A stretch of 64,000 bases of DNA from positions 48,832,966-48,896,965 of the forward strand of contig OX393576.1 in NCBI GenBank assembly GCA_947652605.1. Reading direction: 5' to 3'. Origin of the DNA: Elmis aenea. Taxonomy: Eukaryota > Arthropoda > Insecta > Coleoptera > Elmidae. The position numbers and the translations under genes are program-made. The notes beneath the pieces were generated by a model. The model did no database searches. It was not told where the DNA came from and saw only the letters and a program-made list of their open reading frames with translations. Below, piece by piece: positions 1 through 11,645 of this stretch (position 1 is the stretch's first letter; each line of letters begins with the position of its first letter).

Positions 1-1174
1 TTCTTATTTTAAAATAGTATTGCTGCTCTATGATAACAAATTATGTACACCTGCAAATGAAATTTTGTTGATAAAAACAATGTCTCTTTGCTGCTAGATG
101 CTGTCAAGACAATTCCACCCAGATCAATAGAGTCTGAGAGTGCATTTTACGCAAAAACAACTTTCTGTTAATAAATTAAGAATAAAACTTAGAGACCAAA
201 GCATAGATCTCCGTTGTTTTTTTAAAATCATATAACAAAGATTCATTGCAAAATTTATCTTATTGTATTTATTAAATGAAAAGTGCATTAAAAAGGCGAT
301 ATATCTTAATTGTGTATTTCACTCATCAATATTATTTTATTATTTAAAATAATCATCAGTGCAGAATGTGATCCAAAGTTTTAGTGCCAAATATCAAGAA
401 AGATTGTTTCATCATCCTAACCTTTTAGCAGCAAAGTTATTAGTGAACACTGGACAAACTAAAAGACTAAAGAGGCATAAACCTCTAGACTTGCCTAATC
501 GTTTTAAGTACAAATTTAACCTATGTTGCCAATAATAAATTAATTTAAGTAAATTTAAACGGATAGTTGCCACTGGGCATGCTTATCGTTCCCGTTAAAT
601 TAAAGCCACAACAATTTACTTATTGTTCATAACTAATAGATAGTAAATTAATCACAGATGCAAAAAAAAAATCATGGATCTAAAGGTATTACATATACAT
701 AAAAGTGGTTTTAAAATAATTAACCGCTTCCATCCTTATTGCGGTTATTTATTTCAAAATGTTAACATGATGCATTGCATACCGGGATTTTCCGGAATCC
801 CGGAAAGAAGTCCGCTTTCGTATCGGAATCCCGAGATAAGCAAAAATCTCCAAGGTGTGAAACTCTACTAGGGCAGGAGTGTGGTTGCTACGATAATTGT
901 GTTGCTAAGTAACGCAGAATGACGGGCTCTTCCATAATTTTAGCAGTTTTTGTTAGGTCAGATTAGTAAATGTCATTTTGACAACGTAACAGGTTTGGTA
1001 AATATCGCCAGTACCTACTTTGTTAAGATATATTATAAATTGAATAGAACTTACATGGTCCGTAAATTAGGTTTATTTTTTAAAATTTAAATTGCGTACA
1101 TGTGTGGCGAAAGCTATTAGGTGGCAACACCTTTAACTTTATTTAAAACCGTTTGATCTTCCAGTTTTATTGGT
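1..1174. other. AT-rich stretch without recognisable feature
   Basis: No convincing coding region, RNA gene or repeat boundary was seen. A 65-codon open frame at 674-871 has no recognisable motif and is probably chance. The sequence is low in GC with many stop codons in all frames. Confidence 0.5.
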
Positions 1175-1745
1175 TATACAGGGTGTGTATAAATTGGCGG
1201 AAGCGCTACACGTGACGATGTTCTTCGTAAAATTCTAAGTCGAAAATCTTGATACAAAAATGTTGTACCATGCTTGCTGTGAGGTCCTCAAAGTTTTGAC
1301 ATTCAGTGCTTTAAAACGCGTTATTATTTAATATATTTTAATGAAAAAGCTGTGATTTGGAATAAAAATTAATTTCGAAAAACATATTTTCCTAGATATT
1401 GTGTTTTTCCTTTCAAAAATCGGTTTTGAAAATGTGTTAATCACTGATTTAAATGAAAATAATACACATGGTAACATTGTTATTAGCTGTCATCTTTGTT
1501 TTTCTCGTAATTATTTCTAGTTTGTGTTGGACGAAAATATAAATACCTAAGTAAAAATTGCTGATAAAAGAATGTCCAAACGCAAATCAATGGATGCAAT
1601 GTTGCCAAATTTTTGTTTCTTTAATTGGTTCCTGAGGCCATATCAAGCAAGGTACAACATCTTTGTATAAAGATTTTCGACTTAGAATTTTATGAAGAAC
1701 ATCGTCACCTGTAGCGCTTCCGCCAATTTATACACACCCTGTATA
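1175..1745. mobile_element. Foldback MITE with TA target site (TATACAGGGTG ends)
   Basis: Begins TATACAGGGTGTGTATAAA and ends with its reverse complement at 1745. The inverted arms run about 110 bp (1175-1285 and 1635-1745), both carrying the stretch near GGCGGAAGCGCTACA. The core has no open frame. TA at both edges suggests a Tc1/mariner-type target site, but no transposase is present, so superfamily is inferred. Several other elements in this window share the ACAGGGTG terminus but not the internal sequence. Confidence 0.85.
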
Positions 1746-1909
1746 GTGTAACGAATTTATAGTCTTTTATTAAGAAGAGAATCGTTATTAAATTATTAAT
1801 ATGTTTTAATAAATAAGGTATCGATATTGAAGAAAATAAAACTCTGGATTTACTGGAACGGTATCTTTATTTTTTTACGTTTTTAACCCGACGTTTCGCT
1901 CATGATTTT

Positions 1910-1951
1910 ATGAGCTTGCTCAGGGAATAAATCGTGGTTATTTTAACAAAG
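1910..1951 (-). ncRNA. Hammerhead-ribozyme-like motif, left arm
   Basis: Read on the minus strand this gives CCCTGAGCA, a GCTCAT / ATGAGC stem and GAAACGTCGGG. Stem I is intact here (CC pairing with GG, then a U-G wobble), but the core has a C where G8 is expected. The two arms therefore damage different parts of the same motif, and a common ancestor could have had both parts intact. Confidence 0.4.
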
Positions 1952-2204
1952 ATACATGATGGTCGAATCATTAAAAGTTTTTTGTCGTGAAATTTGGAAT
2001 AAACTTGAAATATATTATAGGTGATGAACAAATACTAATTAAAAGCTTTTATATTAACGGTTTTGATTGTATAATAGACACATAAATATTAAGATAAATT
2101 AAAAACACTGTCACACATGACACATTAAAATTGTACGTACAAAATACTTTTGATGATTCAACCAACATGTATCTTTGTTAAAATAACCACGATTTATTCC
2201 CTGA

Positions 2205-2245
2205 AGAAGCTCATACAATCATGAGCGAAACGTCTGATTAAGAAC
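2205..2245 (+). ncRNA. Hammerhead-ribozyme-like motif, right arm
   Basis: CTGAAGA at 2211-2217 is followed by a perfect 6-bp stem (GCTCAT / ATGAGC, loop ACAATC) and GAAACGTC. That is the order of a hammerhead core: CUGANGA, stem II, GAAA, minimal stem III, cleavage C. There is one extra A between the core and stem II. Stem I is poor here: CC lies before the core, but TGA follows the cleavage site. Probably a decayed copy, with activity doubtful. Confidence 0.45.
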
Positions 2246-2310
2246 GTAAAAAAATAAAGATACCGTTCCAGTAAATCCAGAGTCTTATTTTCTTCGATAT
2301 CGATACTAAT

Positions 2311-4673
2311 ACAATAACGGACGTTCACATTATTATTAATAAATGTGATAAGTTTCTTTAACTAACGAAAACTAAATGAAAGGTCTTTGTTTTTGTGTTT
2401 AAATATAATTACCCATTTTTTAGTCCAGAACCGTGTTAAGGTAACAAAGCTTTTATTGTAGTTGGATAAAGTTCTATTTTCTGAAATGTTTTGTTCCATG
2501 ATATCCTATTTCTAATGAAGTATAATGCAAAGCTCTTGTAGTTGGCAGAGATAGGTTAGAACGATGAATTGGTACTAGAGCAAATCAAACAAACTTTCAT
2601 TGTTTTGAGTTTGCTACAAACTTTGTCCCAATAGTGAGACATTAATTAACAGTGATCAATAGATTTACTTGCCTTAACCCTTGTATTATATGTTCCCCAC
2701 TCAGGTATCCGTCAGAACTTGCACTTTGAGTTGTAAAGGTCTTGTCTAATAAGACTAATCGAAATCCCGAGGCTAGCAAAGTGTCATCACTACGAAATAT
2801 ATTTTAGGCAACAACTGCAACATTTATTGAATATTCTTCGTAACAACACTTAAAAGAATGCAAACAAATCATTAGGACATAATAGTACTCTCAGCGATAT
2901 AAAAATAAATCCTACATCCCTATACATTTGGGGAAGAAAAACATAAATAATGTAAGTAATCGATAACTGAATCCACAGAAAGAGTTAGCGTTAAAAATGG
3001 TTCCGCAAATGGCAACTCGAGGCTTGATTCCACGATTTTATAGCAATCGTTGTTACCGAACATACAATGCAATCCCACAACATATCTCAACTAAACCGAA
3101 GTTCCTTCGATTGAGATACAAATCCAGAACCGATCGCACATATTTTTACTGTTATGTGGTGAACCTATATATGTGGCCGGCCCCGGGTGAACAATAAATT
3201 TACTCTAATATCGATTTCACATTTCTGGTTACAGGTTAATTCCACTTAATTTATTTACAAATTTCGTTAAATATTAAGTGCACCTTCTGTGCAAAACAGT
3301 TTTAATTAATGTATTGCTACTATAAGCAATACAAATTTTTAAAAACTAAATTGTTAAATAAATGTATGGTCTCAATAATTAGCATTGAACATGTCAAGAT
3401 TATTTACAATACTTCATATCAGTAGTTCTACCTTTTATAAAAAGTTTAATTATTATAATAAATTTGCAATTACAACTCGTTTTGTTTTGTATCACTTAAT
3501 TACTGACTGTTTTATGTAATTTGGTGAGCAAACTCACTATCTATTGACAAATTTATAACAATATTAGAGTCATAAATCGATCGATATGTTGATATAGGTA
3601 CCAGTTTACTTTACAACTAGATATATATGTAGTTTTCGCACGAGAACATATTTTCTGTCAGATTAAACTCTAACCCAAAAAGATGCTGGTGTTGCTATCT
3701 AGTCATGGCCTTCTTTATGACACCTGTTTGCTAACCTCCGCTCTCCGTATCGTAATATAGTTTACGAGTTTGACAAGTTTCAAGCCAATATAAAATTTTG
3801 TACATAAAACTTTAACTTACTAATAAAGTGCAAAAGTACGTGGATTCCTGACTGCACATCCTGCAAAGTGATCTTTAAACTTTTGTGCGTTTATGAAGCT
3901 GAGAACATAAATTTTTAAATACTATATTGGGTGTTTCTATCTTGGCATGGCACTATTTCTCTTGTTAGACTTGATACGAAATTGTTTTATGGTGGAGCTG
4001 TTTAATGACAATATTAATGTTTTTTTATATGTAATTAGCACTTTACGATTTATTTAAAGATATAAAGATAGTTTTTCTTAAATACAATACCAATTAAAAT
4101 TTGAACCCGTCTATATAAGATCTGTCTTGTGATCCCAAAACATAATTTTTCCTATACTGTTGCAAAATGTCACCTCTTTGATCGCTGTTTCAATATTAAA
4201 AACCTGTTCCATATCTCGTTAGCAATACAATAGGGTAATTTTTTCACAACATTGGTGAAATAATATCACCTGCCATTTGTTGTGAAGCGAGTATGTATTG
4301 TACACAGCAGAAAACAATTATTGTTTACATTTAAATCGCTATTTTTTAATGAGCTCTTGCAGCATCCGTTTCTCAAATCAGTCATCTCGTTCAAGAAAAT
4401 AGTAATTTTTTATTGCTTACAGACGTTTACAATCGAGACTAAACTAGTTAGTAAGAACGCATCTACTTTTACAGCCACAACTTACTAAATTAAGCGTTTC
4501 AAATGTATTGACTAAGACTTTGATCCAAACGTTCCTTTTTTTTGCACTTTGCACAATGTTTAGAAAAATCGTGTATATTATACGAGGAAAAAGCAATTTT
4601 AATACACGATCTTCATTCCGTTGTTAAAAAAAAAAACTCTTACTGTTTTCTTTGGATACGTAAATTAAATAGC
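2311..4673. other. AT-rich intervening sequence
   Basis: No transposon end or protein motif recognised. An open frame at 2997-3197 (66 codons) lies in a stretch of slightly higher GC but shows no domain, no start context and no splice-consistent neighbours that I can identify. Confidence 0.4.
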
Positions 4674-5317
4674 TATACAGGGTTCTCGTTTTTTGAGGGC
4701 CACGATGGGGATCTCGTAAACGGTAAGAGTTACGACTTCGATTAAATTAGGGCAAAGTTGTATATTCAGGTGCTTAATAATTCGATGCAAACAGAACTTA
4801 TCTAGCTCATTTAGTTTTTGAGATATAGGAAAAAAAGTAAAAAAGTGGATTTTTGTTTTTTGCCCGTAACTTTTTCATTTGATGTCGAATTTCATTTCTG
4901 TAAAAACTTTTTTAGGGCCACTTTATACAACTAATCAGAATCCTCAATTATATTTTCCGTGCGAAAAAATTCTCTACAAATTGGCGTTAAAATCAGATAT
5001 AGAAAAAATTGACCTGCTGATGGTTTTAAAAAAACGAAACGTCGCACGGAAAATATAATTCCTTGCAAAAAGTGGCCATAAAAAAGTTTTAACAGAAATG
5101 AAATTCGACATCAAATGAAAAAGTTACGGGCAAAAAACAAAAATCCATTTTTTTACTTTTTTTCCTATATCTCAAAAACCAAAAAAGCTAGATAAGTTCT
5201 GTTTGCGTCAAATTATTAAGCACCTGAATATACAACTTTGCCTTAATTTAACCGAAGTCGTAACTCTTACCGATTACGAGATCCCCATAGTGGCCCTCGA
5301 AAAACGAGAACCCAGTA
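4674..5317. mobile_element. Foldback element with near-complete hairpin
   Basis: Starts TATACAGGGTTCTCG and ends CGAGAACCCAGTAT. The inverted arms extend about 300 bp each (4674-4974 and 5044-5317) and leave a loop of about 70 bp. Open frames on both arms (4542-4745 and 5203-5472) are mirror images of this repeat and not genes. Ends resemble the TA-ACAGGG class seen elsewhere in the window. Confidence 0.85.
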
Positions 5318-6707
5318 TTTATGCAATTGTTTCCAATATAAACAACTTTTCAAAATTTTTTAAAAGCATTTGCTTATTAAATTTTTATTGTATCCATAAA
5401 ATATTATACGCATATTTTTACGAGAACAGTTGCTATCAAAATTATTTTTTTTTCTTTGGATGGTTACTTTAGGGCAAAGTACAAGTAGATTAATTTAACA
5501 ATTTTACATGCATCATGTCTGCATAAAAGATTATGTATGGTTAATTTGTCAACCTAACTTAAGGCACTAAATATAAAAATTACTTAAACCAACAGTACCG
5601 TACACTTTTAAATTTTAGTGTTCTATTTTTAATGAAACTTTAATCTGGGTATTATTTCTTGAATTATTATTAAACGATTGTTTTACGTTTTAAGATTTTT
5701 GTTCGGGAATACACTAAAACTTTGCATATTTTTTCATATTGCTTGTTTCATATTAGCTTTTAAAAGTGTGCCTACATAGTGCAATTTCAAAATGCGCAGT
5801 TTGTGAAATAAGATAGTAATGGCAGATAATACATTTTTTTTGTTTGTTTTTAACGTATCAAATAGTAAAAATGTTTCAACAAATATGATATATATTTAAG
5901 CACTTAAATTTTTTAACCTGGTTCTATAACTAATAATAATAAAACTATCCATGGCATACCATTTAGATAGCGTTATGGTGTATAAAATAAATGTAATGTC
6001 AATCTGGCAAGTTATTTATAAAACTATTCGAGTTAGGTATATAAAACGCGCACTTATAATGCCTTTTAGGTTGCTAGCGCTGAAGTAATAATTAATTTTC
6101 CCGTTTAATTTTGTATTCATCGGCGCAGCAAGCAGCTGCACTTTATGAACGAGTTCCCACAGAGATCGTCTCCAAATACTTTAAATTTAAATGAAATTAA
6201 GGGACTCGCAAAAAGCTGTAACATGAACTACACGCTTTTAAATTGCGAAACACGTACTTAGTTTCCATGTTCCGTTATGGAGAAACGCTTAAAATGGGGA
6301 GGCTATGCAATAATATATAGTACGTCGCTGGGGAGGAATTTGATAGCAATGATTGCCGACTACATGACGAGGGGATGTCACACTGCTGGTGATGAATCAC
6401 TGCAGGAGTCGACTTGCGGCGTGGTTGCCACTTACAGAGCAACATTCGTCATATTTCTATATGCAACTGCAACCTCCGAGGTATCGTTAATATTAGACGC
6501 AGTAATTCAACTAAATACAATAAATACAGATAAACAGAATATACAGGGTGTGACCAAACATATACTATTTCTTTTTCTTTACAGTTACCTAAACATTCGC
6601 ATCCTCTTAGTTATATTTTTATAGCAAATCAATCGGTCAAAAAAACTACCAGGAAGTCATCTTGCATAACTAAAAAATAGTACAAATTTTTGAATTCAAA
6701 GTTTGAT
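5318..6707. other. Unassigned sequence with a moderate-GC patch at 6120-6500
   Basis: The first 800 bp is AT-rich and featureless. Around 6120-6500 GC rises and long A/T runs disappear, unlike the flanks. A 115-codon open frame (6277-6624) covers part of it but has no motif I recognise. A lone ACAGGGTGTGACC terminus occurs at 6541-6556 without a partner. The patch could be conserved non-coding DNA or an exon fragment. Confidence 0.35.
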
Positions 6708-6715
6708 CATAATAG

Positions 6716-7151
6716 CAGGGGTTTGGAGCAGTCCAATTTTTTAGTTGCTCCGCTCCAGCTCCGCTCCAGCATCAAAATGCCTGCTCCGGCTCCGCTCCAG
6801 CTCCGCTCCATGCTCCAAATATTGTTAAGGTTTTTAAAGAAAGTTTTTTGATTAAAAAAAATTGATTTTAAAAACAAAGTTTAATTTTATCGGATATGTA
6901 GAAGTTGGTCAAAAATAACAAAATTTGGCCCTAACAAAGGAGTGAAGTTAAATAAATGTTTGAAAAAACAGATTATTGATCTTCAAACGTTGAAAAAAAG
7001 GAAGAAAAGTAGTTATTTTTAAATTTTACGTAATAAACTGGAGCAGTGGAGCAATCAAAATTATTTGCTCCGGGCTCCGCTCCAGCTCCGGAGAAAAACC
7101 CATTGCTCCACTGCTCCGTGCTCCAGCTCCGAGCTCCGCTCTGAACCCCTG
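6716..7151. mobile_element. hAT-type MITE with perfect 8-bp target duplication
   Basis: Terminal repeats CAGGGGTTTGGAGCAG and the inverted CTCTGAACCCCTG are flanked on both sides by CATAATAG (6708-6715 and 7152-7159). Both ends are rich in GCTCC repeats, which could fold as subterminal stems; the centre is AT-rich. An 8-bp duplication and CAGGG ends are hAT hallmarks. A partial relative starts at 55805. Confidence 0.9.
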
Positions 7152-7479
7152 CATAATAGCATCAAATATTAAAAGGTTTTCACTGCAAACCAGATATGCA
7201 CCGACAAGCAAATTGGCCAGACACCGATTTTTGATTAATTAGTGACAGCTTATAGGCCGATTTCCGATTAATCTGCCGAATAATATCAGATTATTAAATC
7301 AAATAATTATTTATTTTATTTATTATTTGTAGATATTAATATCATATTTTCTTACTAAAAACTCTTATTCGGGCCCACAATATGCCTATATGGCCTAATA
7401 AAACATTCTAGACTTGACTTTTTTTTTTATAAAAAAACTACAATGTCTCTTAAAACAAAAATTTAAAAAAATTTGACCA

Positions 7480-8058
7480 AAACTCATACCCTTGCCTTTT
7501 TTTAACCCTTAGATTATTTACAATCTGTCCGGAATGAACAATAAGTACTTCCAGCAGCATGAAAGCAGTCGCCCAATGGCTCATTCCTTTTGTAACTACT
7601 ATCGTCTTAATTCTGACGTATTTAAAATTATTCAATTTCCAATAAATCTGGTTGGCAAATTTGATGGTTTGTACCTATTAAGTGAACATGTGCCTGTTCG
7701 TTCAGTTGGTAATATTTTTGCGAGTCGGTTTGGGTGCACTCTCAGTTTTTCACTTCATCTGTCTCACTTGGTATTTTTAGATTTGTTCTAATGATTTATT
7801 TCATTTGTCACGAATCACGGTGCGTAACACTTTAGATTAAAATCGCTCTAGAATTTCAATGTTCGAGTTGGACGCTGCGCCCCACAGTTGGTCTCCGTAT
7901 ATAACCATACTGGTTTCAACACTTTTATATATTAATATTTTATTATCTAGGCTAGTTTTGATATATTCCCTATTAACCAGTACAGTTTACTAAGTCTGTG
8001 GCTAAGTTTTTGTCTCTTGTCCCATACGTACCTTAATGCTTTTTCCATGTTAGTCAAC
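7480..8058 (-). pseudogene. Jockey-like LINE reverse transcriptase, 3' fragment
   Basis: On the minus strand, 7850-7920 reads YGDQLWGAASNSNIEILER, which closely matches the C-terminal region that follows the reverse transcriptase of Jockey-clade retrotransposons (YGIQLWG...SN.EI). Upstream the frame continues as a lysine/arginine-rich stretch ending LYWL; downstream, with frameshifts and stops, come residues resembling the family's final segment (HPNPLA-like). The catalytic palm is absent. It is a 5'-truncated, decayed copy, the usual outcome of LINE insertion. Confidence 0.75.
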
Positions 8059-9351
8059 GGCGGGGTTGGGCAAATAGTTTTAAGCGCAGGCCAAAAAGGC
8101 TTTTTAGTACATTATGCGGGTTTTAACAAGATGCTTCAATATTTTGCCAGGACGCAAGTCAGAAAAAGATAAAAATTTCGTTGCATAGGATTTCATACTG
8201 GACCGGCCTAAGCAATTAAAAGGGCAGCACTTGGCCCGCCGGCCGGCTTTTGCCTACGGTCTAGGTACCCCGAGATATTTAGTCGAGTTTTCTTGCGGTA
8301 CATGTCAGCAGAAGCATCTCTAACGTGTGTAAAAAAAATTAGTAGGTATTACTTCGTCTATTTTGTTTTTTTGCCATTAAAAAACAAATCGGGTTTGTAA
8401 ACGTTATTTCTAAAAACAAACAACATAATCGAAATAATAATGTATCTGGAAGAGTAGTAAATTCTAAACTTAGAACCGCAAATATAATGTCTAGTGTCGG
8501 TTGGGCTCCTAAAGAATCTGAACACTATAAAAATAATTTAAAACATTTTGTTGGCTGAACAGAAACCGTGTAAAACTTTAACTTTGTAAACGACAATGGT
8601 CATACACGTAGAATTATTTTGTATACAATTTGAACAAATCTAAACTTATCTTTCTCAACTCAGAAGATTCGTGTATAGGTAACCAAGAAGTAAAATAGAG
8701 TTCAGCTATATCGTCGTTTTCATTTTCTGCACGTTTAAAACTAATTATTATACTCACTGTCCTACAAATAAAAACGCAAAACGAGGTTACAGATATATTT
8801 TGAAATCAAAATTATTGTTGCATTACTGCCAAATTAGTTTAACAATTAAAATCATCTCGTTATGAATTTCTGAGATTACTATCTGGCTTCAATTTTAGAA
8901 TATTTCTGCCAGGTATTTTACTTTAGAATTTTAAAATTTATTAGTAGAAAAAATATTTTTTTATTAAATGAACTTTAAGATATTAAGTGGTATCTATACT
9001 CGTATTCATAATATTATTTCGCAAAATTAAAATTAAGCTGTTTTATATGTGATGATAACATTGATCAAAATGTGTTGACAAATACTAATTATGGGTTTAA
9101 TGGCATTGTCAGGTCGGTCCATTTTAACCCTATTGTTAACGATTGACAATTAACTGTAGGTAGCCATTAATCTCTGTGCGTAATTATCCATAGCTAATGC
9201 AAAGCCAGATTTTATTGTTTATTAAAACTTGTTACTTTCGGATTTCAGTTTTCTAACTAGATACCATCAAACAGAACGTAACTGTAAATGGTTCAGGTAA
9301 AAAGTTAAAACTAGTGCACCCCATCTCCAAATAATCATGGCTATAGTATTA
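8059..9351. other. Unassigned sequence, GC-rich at its start
   Basis: 8059-8290 is GC-rich, with GGCCCGCCGGCCGGC around 8233, and abuts the LINE fragment. It may be another element's end but no partner terminus was found. The remainder to 9351 is AT-rich and featureless. Confidence 0.35.
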
Positions 9352-9359
9352 GCCTTGAC

Positions 9360-9526
9360 CATGGGCGTCCGCAGAAAATTATCCAGGTGGAGGCAAAGCT
9401 TCCAAAGAAATGCATTAAAATATTTACGAACTTTCAGCCTGACCCTCTTTCATTTGGTCATTAATGGAGCACTCGATTCCAGGGAGGGGCAAGTGTCCCG
9501 TTTGCCCTCCCCTGTGGACGCCCATT
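9360..9526. mobile_element. Short hAT-type MITE (167 bp)
   Basis: Ends CATGGGCGTCCGCAG and CTGTGGACGCCCATT are inverted repeats with two or three mismatches, flanked by a perfect GCCTTGAC duplication (9352-9359 and 9527-9534). The 70-codon open frame over it (9337-9549) is incidental. Confidence 0.85.
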
Positions 9527-10048
9527 GCCTTGACTATGAAATCAATTAGGAGCAGCTAAAATTCCAAGCTTATCTTAATATAAAATCTTATCTTGAACGA
9601 ATTTAAAAAACAAATAAAGCAACTTCTCCTTAAAAAAATTAATTGTTATGGTAGGGTAAACGTGACAGTTGTTGGCCACCAGGGAGTTATTAACCACCTA
9701 TTACAAAAACGTAAATATTAAGAAACAGGTGCTAGATAATTAAACGTTACAAATCTAAAATTACTATGGCCACATTAAAGTTTTACTGCAGAAACTTTTA
9801 TTTTCTTAGGGTGTCAACTTGAAATTCTACAGTTAGTATAAGTGAACTCGTGCAAGTGGTGTTGAGAAATTTAGGTAAGCTTAACGAAAACACATGTTAC
9901 ACCTTAATGGTTTTACAGAATTATTATGCGGCAAAAAGGATATTGATACAAATTTTTAATGCGTATTTGTTCAGAATTGATTATTTCAACTGTTTTATAC
10001 AAAATCAGAATTTTATTTTACAGCTTAAGTCATATTTTTGGTATGCCA

Positions 10049-10260
10049 ACAACTGGCATAATAATTTGCTTTAAAATTAGTTATTGGCATAGGTGGCCAA
10101 TAACTAAAAAATTAAAGTAAGTATGAATTTTGATGCCTAGAGTGCATTTTAGTTTATAATTAATTTATAATTCATATGACATGATAATATCATGGATAAT
10201 ATTGCATTTTTCAGTAGTTGGCCATATGCCAATAACTATACATTGAGGTGGCCAATTACT
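10049..10260. promoter_or_regulatory. Subterminal cluster of GGCCAATAACT-like motifs (left side)
   Basis: Motifs of the form (T)GGC(C/AT)A(A)TAACT recur, often paired: at about 10050-10068, 10083-10105, 10215-10240 and 10248-10258. The same word is part of both terminal repeats, and more copies occur near 11970-12030 on the other side. Repeated subterminal motifs in DNA transposons usually bind the transposase, so that role is inferred here. Confidence 0.55.
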
Positions 10261-10288
10261 GTATTCAGCATTGTTTTTCCCCTTAGAC

Positions 10289-11645
10289 ATGCCGAAAGTT
10301 AAGTGTGGGGAAAAATATTTAAAACAGTACAAGGAAGAAGCTATAACAAAAGCTATAAATGCTGTCAATGAAGGCATGTCTCAACGGGCAGCGGCTAGAA
10401 AATTTGCAGTCCCACGTGCCAGAAAAAATACTATCATTTCCTACATTCGTAAATATTGTTGGGAAAGAAAAAAATCAAATATTTGAAAATTTAGAAGATA
10501 CACAATCTTTCTCTGAAGACTTTTCAGCCTTATATAATTTATTTAAAGAATTTAGTAACGATGTACCAAGAGATATTGAGACTGATGACACGAATAATGA
10601 TACTGCTAATAGGGCTGATAATAATAACGTAGAAAATATATTAACAAATTTTGATATTTCTATGGTCACCGAAAACAAAGACTTGGACATTATTTTCAAC
10701 CAAAATGACATTTTTGATATAGAGAACATTCCTATAGTCATAGATGACAACGTTATAATGAATAAATATAATTACGAAACAGAACATTTTGACATTAATA
10801 AAACCTACATAGATATGAATAGCACTGATATGGACAAAATCGACAATGAATTAGAAAAAAATGATATGAATGAAACCAATATTAGTTTAAAAATTTCGAA
10901 TGTTAGCCTAGACGATTACGTATATTGGCCTGCTACACCTGAAGGAAAAGGCACTAGACAGAGTGACAAATTTCCATTAGTTCTGACCTCTTCTGGTTGG
11001 AAAAAAATGTATTTAAATAAAATTGAATCTAAACAAGAAGTTAAAAATCAGATACAAAAACGAAAAGATGAACGGCTAAAAAAGAAAATGGAAAATGAAA
11101 AAGAAAAGTTAGAGAAAAAACGGAATCCGAAAAAACGAAAAATTAAATTGGAAAAACAGAACCTAATAGAAAAAAAAGCAGGGGAAAATGCAGCTAATTA
11201 CAGGATAAATAAAAATAAAATTTTAACAAATGAGTCAGAAAAAAAAAATCAAAAGTTGCAACATACTAGTGGACCTCTAACCATATTTAGCAAATCAAAT
11301 GTATTAAGTAACGAAGAGCATCATGTTAGAGATTTATTTAAGAAATACAGTAATGAGGAAACAAAAGAAGCGGAAATTTCCGAAAGACAAATAAATATAA
11401 TATCTGATATACTTATTGGTAATAAAATCGAAAATTATTATATACAGACACCCGAAAAGAATTCGTTCGAAAACAAAACTATTTATGCAGGCTTATGCTT
11501 TATTTGTGTTAAAAATATTTCAAAAATTTCATGTGGCAGTAAGTGTACCAGTTGTTCCCGAACATATCATATTAATTGTTTCTTAAAAAAATGTGAAACC
11601 ATAAGTAAACCTAGTTTCACTTGCAAATCTTGCAGTGGCATTTAA
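10289..11645 (+). pseudogene. Tigger/pogo transposase remnant: psq HTH plus PHD finger, DDE core deleted
   Basis: The likely start at 10289 opens MPKVKCGEKYLKQYKEE, then INAVNEGMSQRAAARKFAVP, a psq-type helix-turn-helix that binds transposon ends in this family. Right after it the frame fails, stopping at 10486. The rest is open in another frame to 11645: an acidic Asn/Asp-rich stretch, YWPATPEGKGTRQ followed by FPLVLTSSGWKK (the usual tail of these proteins), a Lys/Glu coiled-coil-like region, and a C-terminal C4HC3 PHD finger (CFIC...CTSCSRTYHINC...CKSC). Between HTH and tail about 250-300 residues holding the CENPB HTH and DDE domain should exist. They are absent, so an internal deletion joined the pieces out of frame near 10415-10480. 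It cannot encode an active transposase. Confidence 0.75.

Larger units (their letters stand above)
1818..2310. repeat. Inverted repeat of a Penelope-LTR-like sequence
   Basis: Two arms of about 140 bp (roughly 1818-1965 and 2160-2310) are inverted copies, each containing a run encoding TTTATTTTTTTACG, a GACGTTTCGCTCATGA stretch and CAGGGAATAAATCGTGG. In both arms the CTGA...GAAACGTC layout matches the conserved core found in the terminal repeats of Penelope-like elements. No reverse transcriptase or GIY-YIG frame lies between the arms. It may be a solo or non-autonomous remnant made only of terminal repeats. Confidence 0.7.

Noticed and set aside
2997..3197. 66-codon frame in slightly GC-richer DNA
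   Set aside because: No motif, no splice-supported neighbours and no homologue recognised by reading; could not be told from chance.
4542..5472. Two open frames that might be small genes
   Set aside because: They lie in the arms of a foldback element and are mirror images in sequence; no protein motif.
6277..6624. 115-codon frame
   Set aside because: Second half runs into a MITE-like terminus and AT-rich sequence; no domain recognised.
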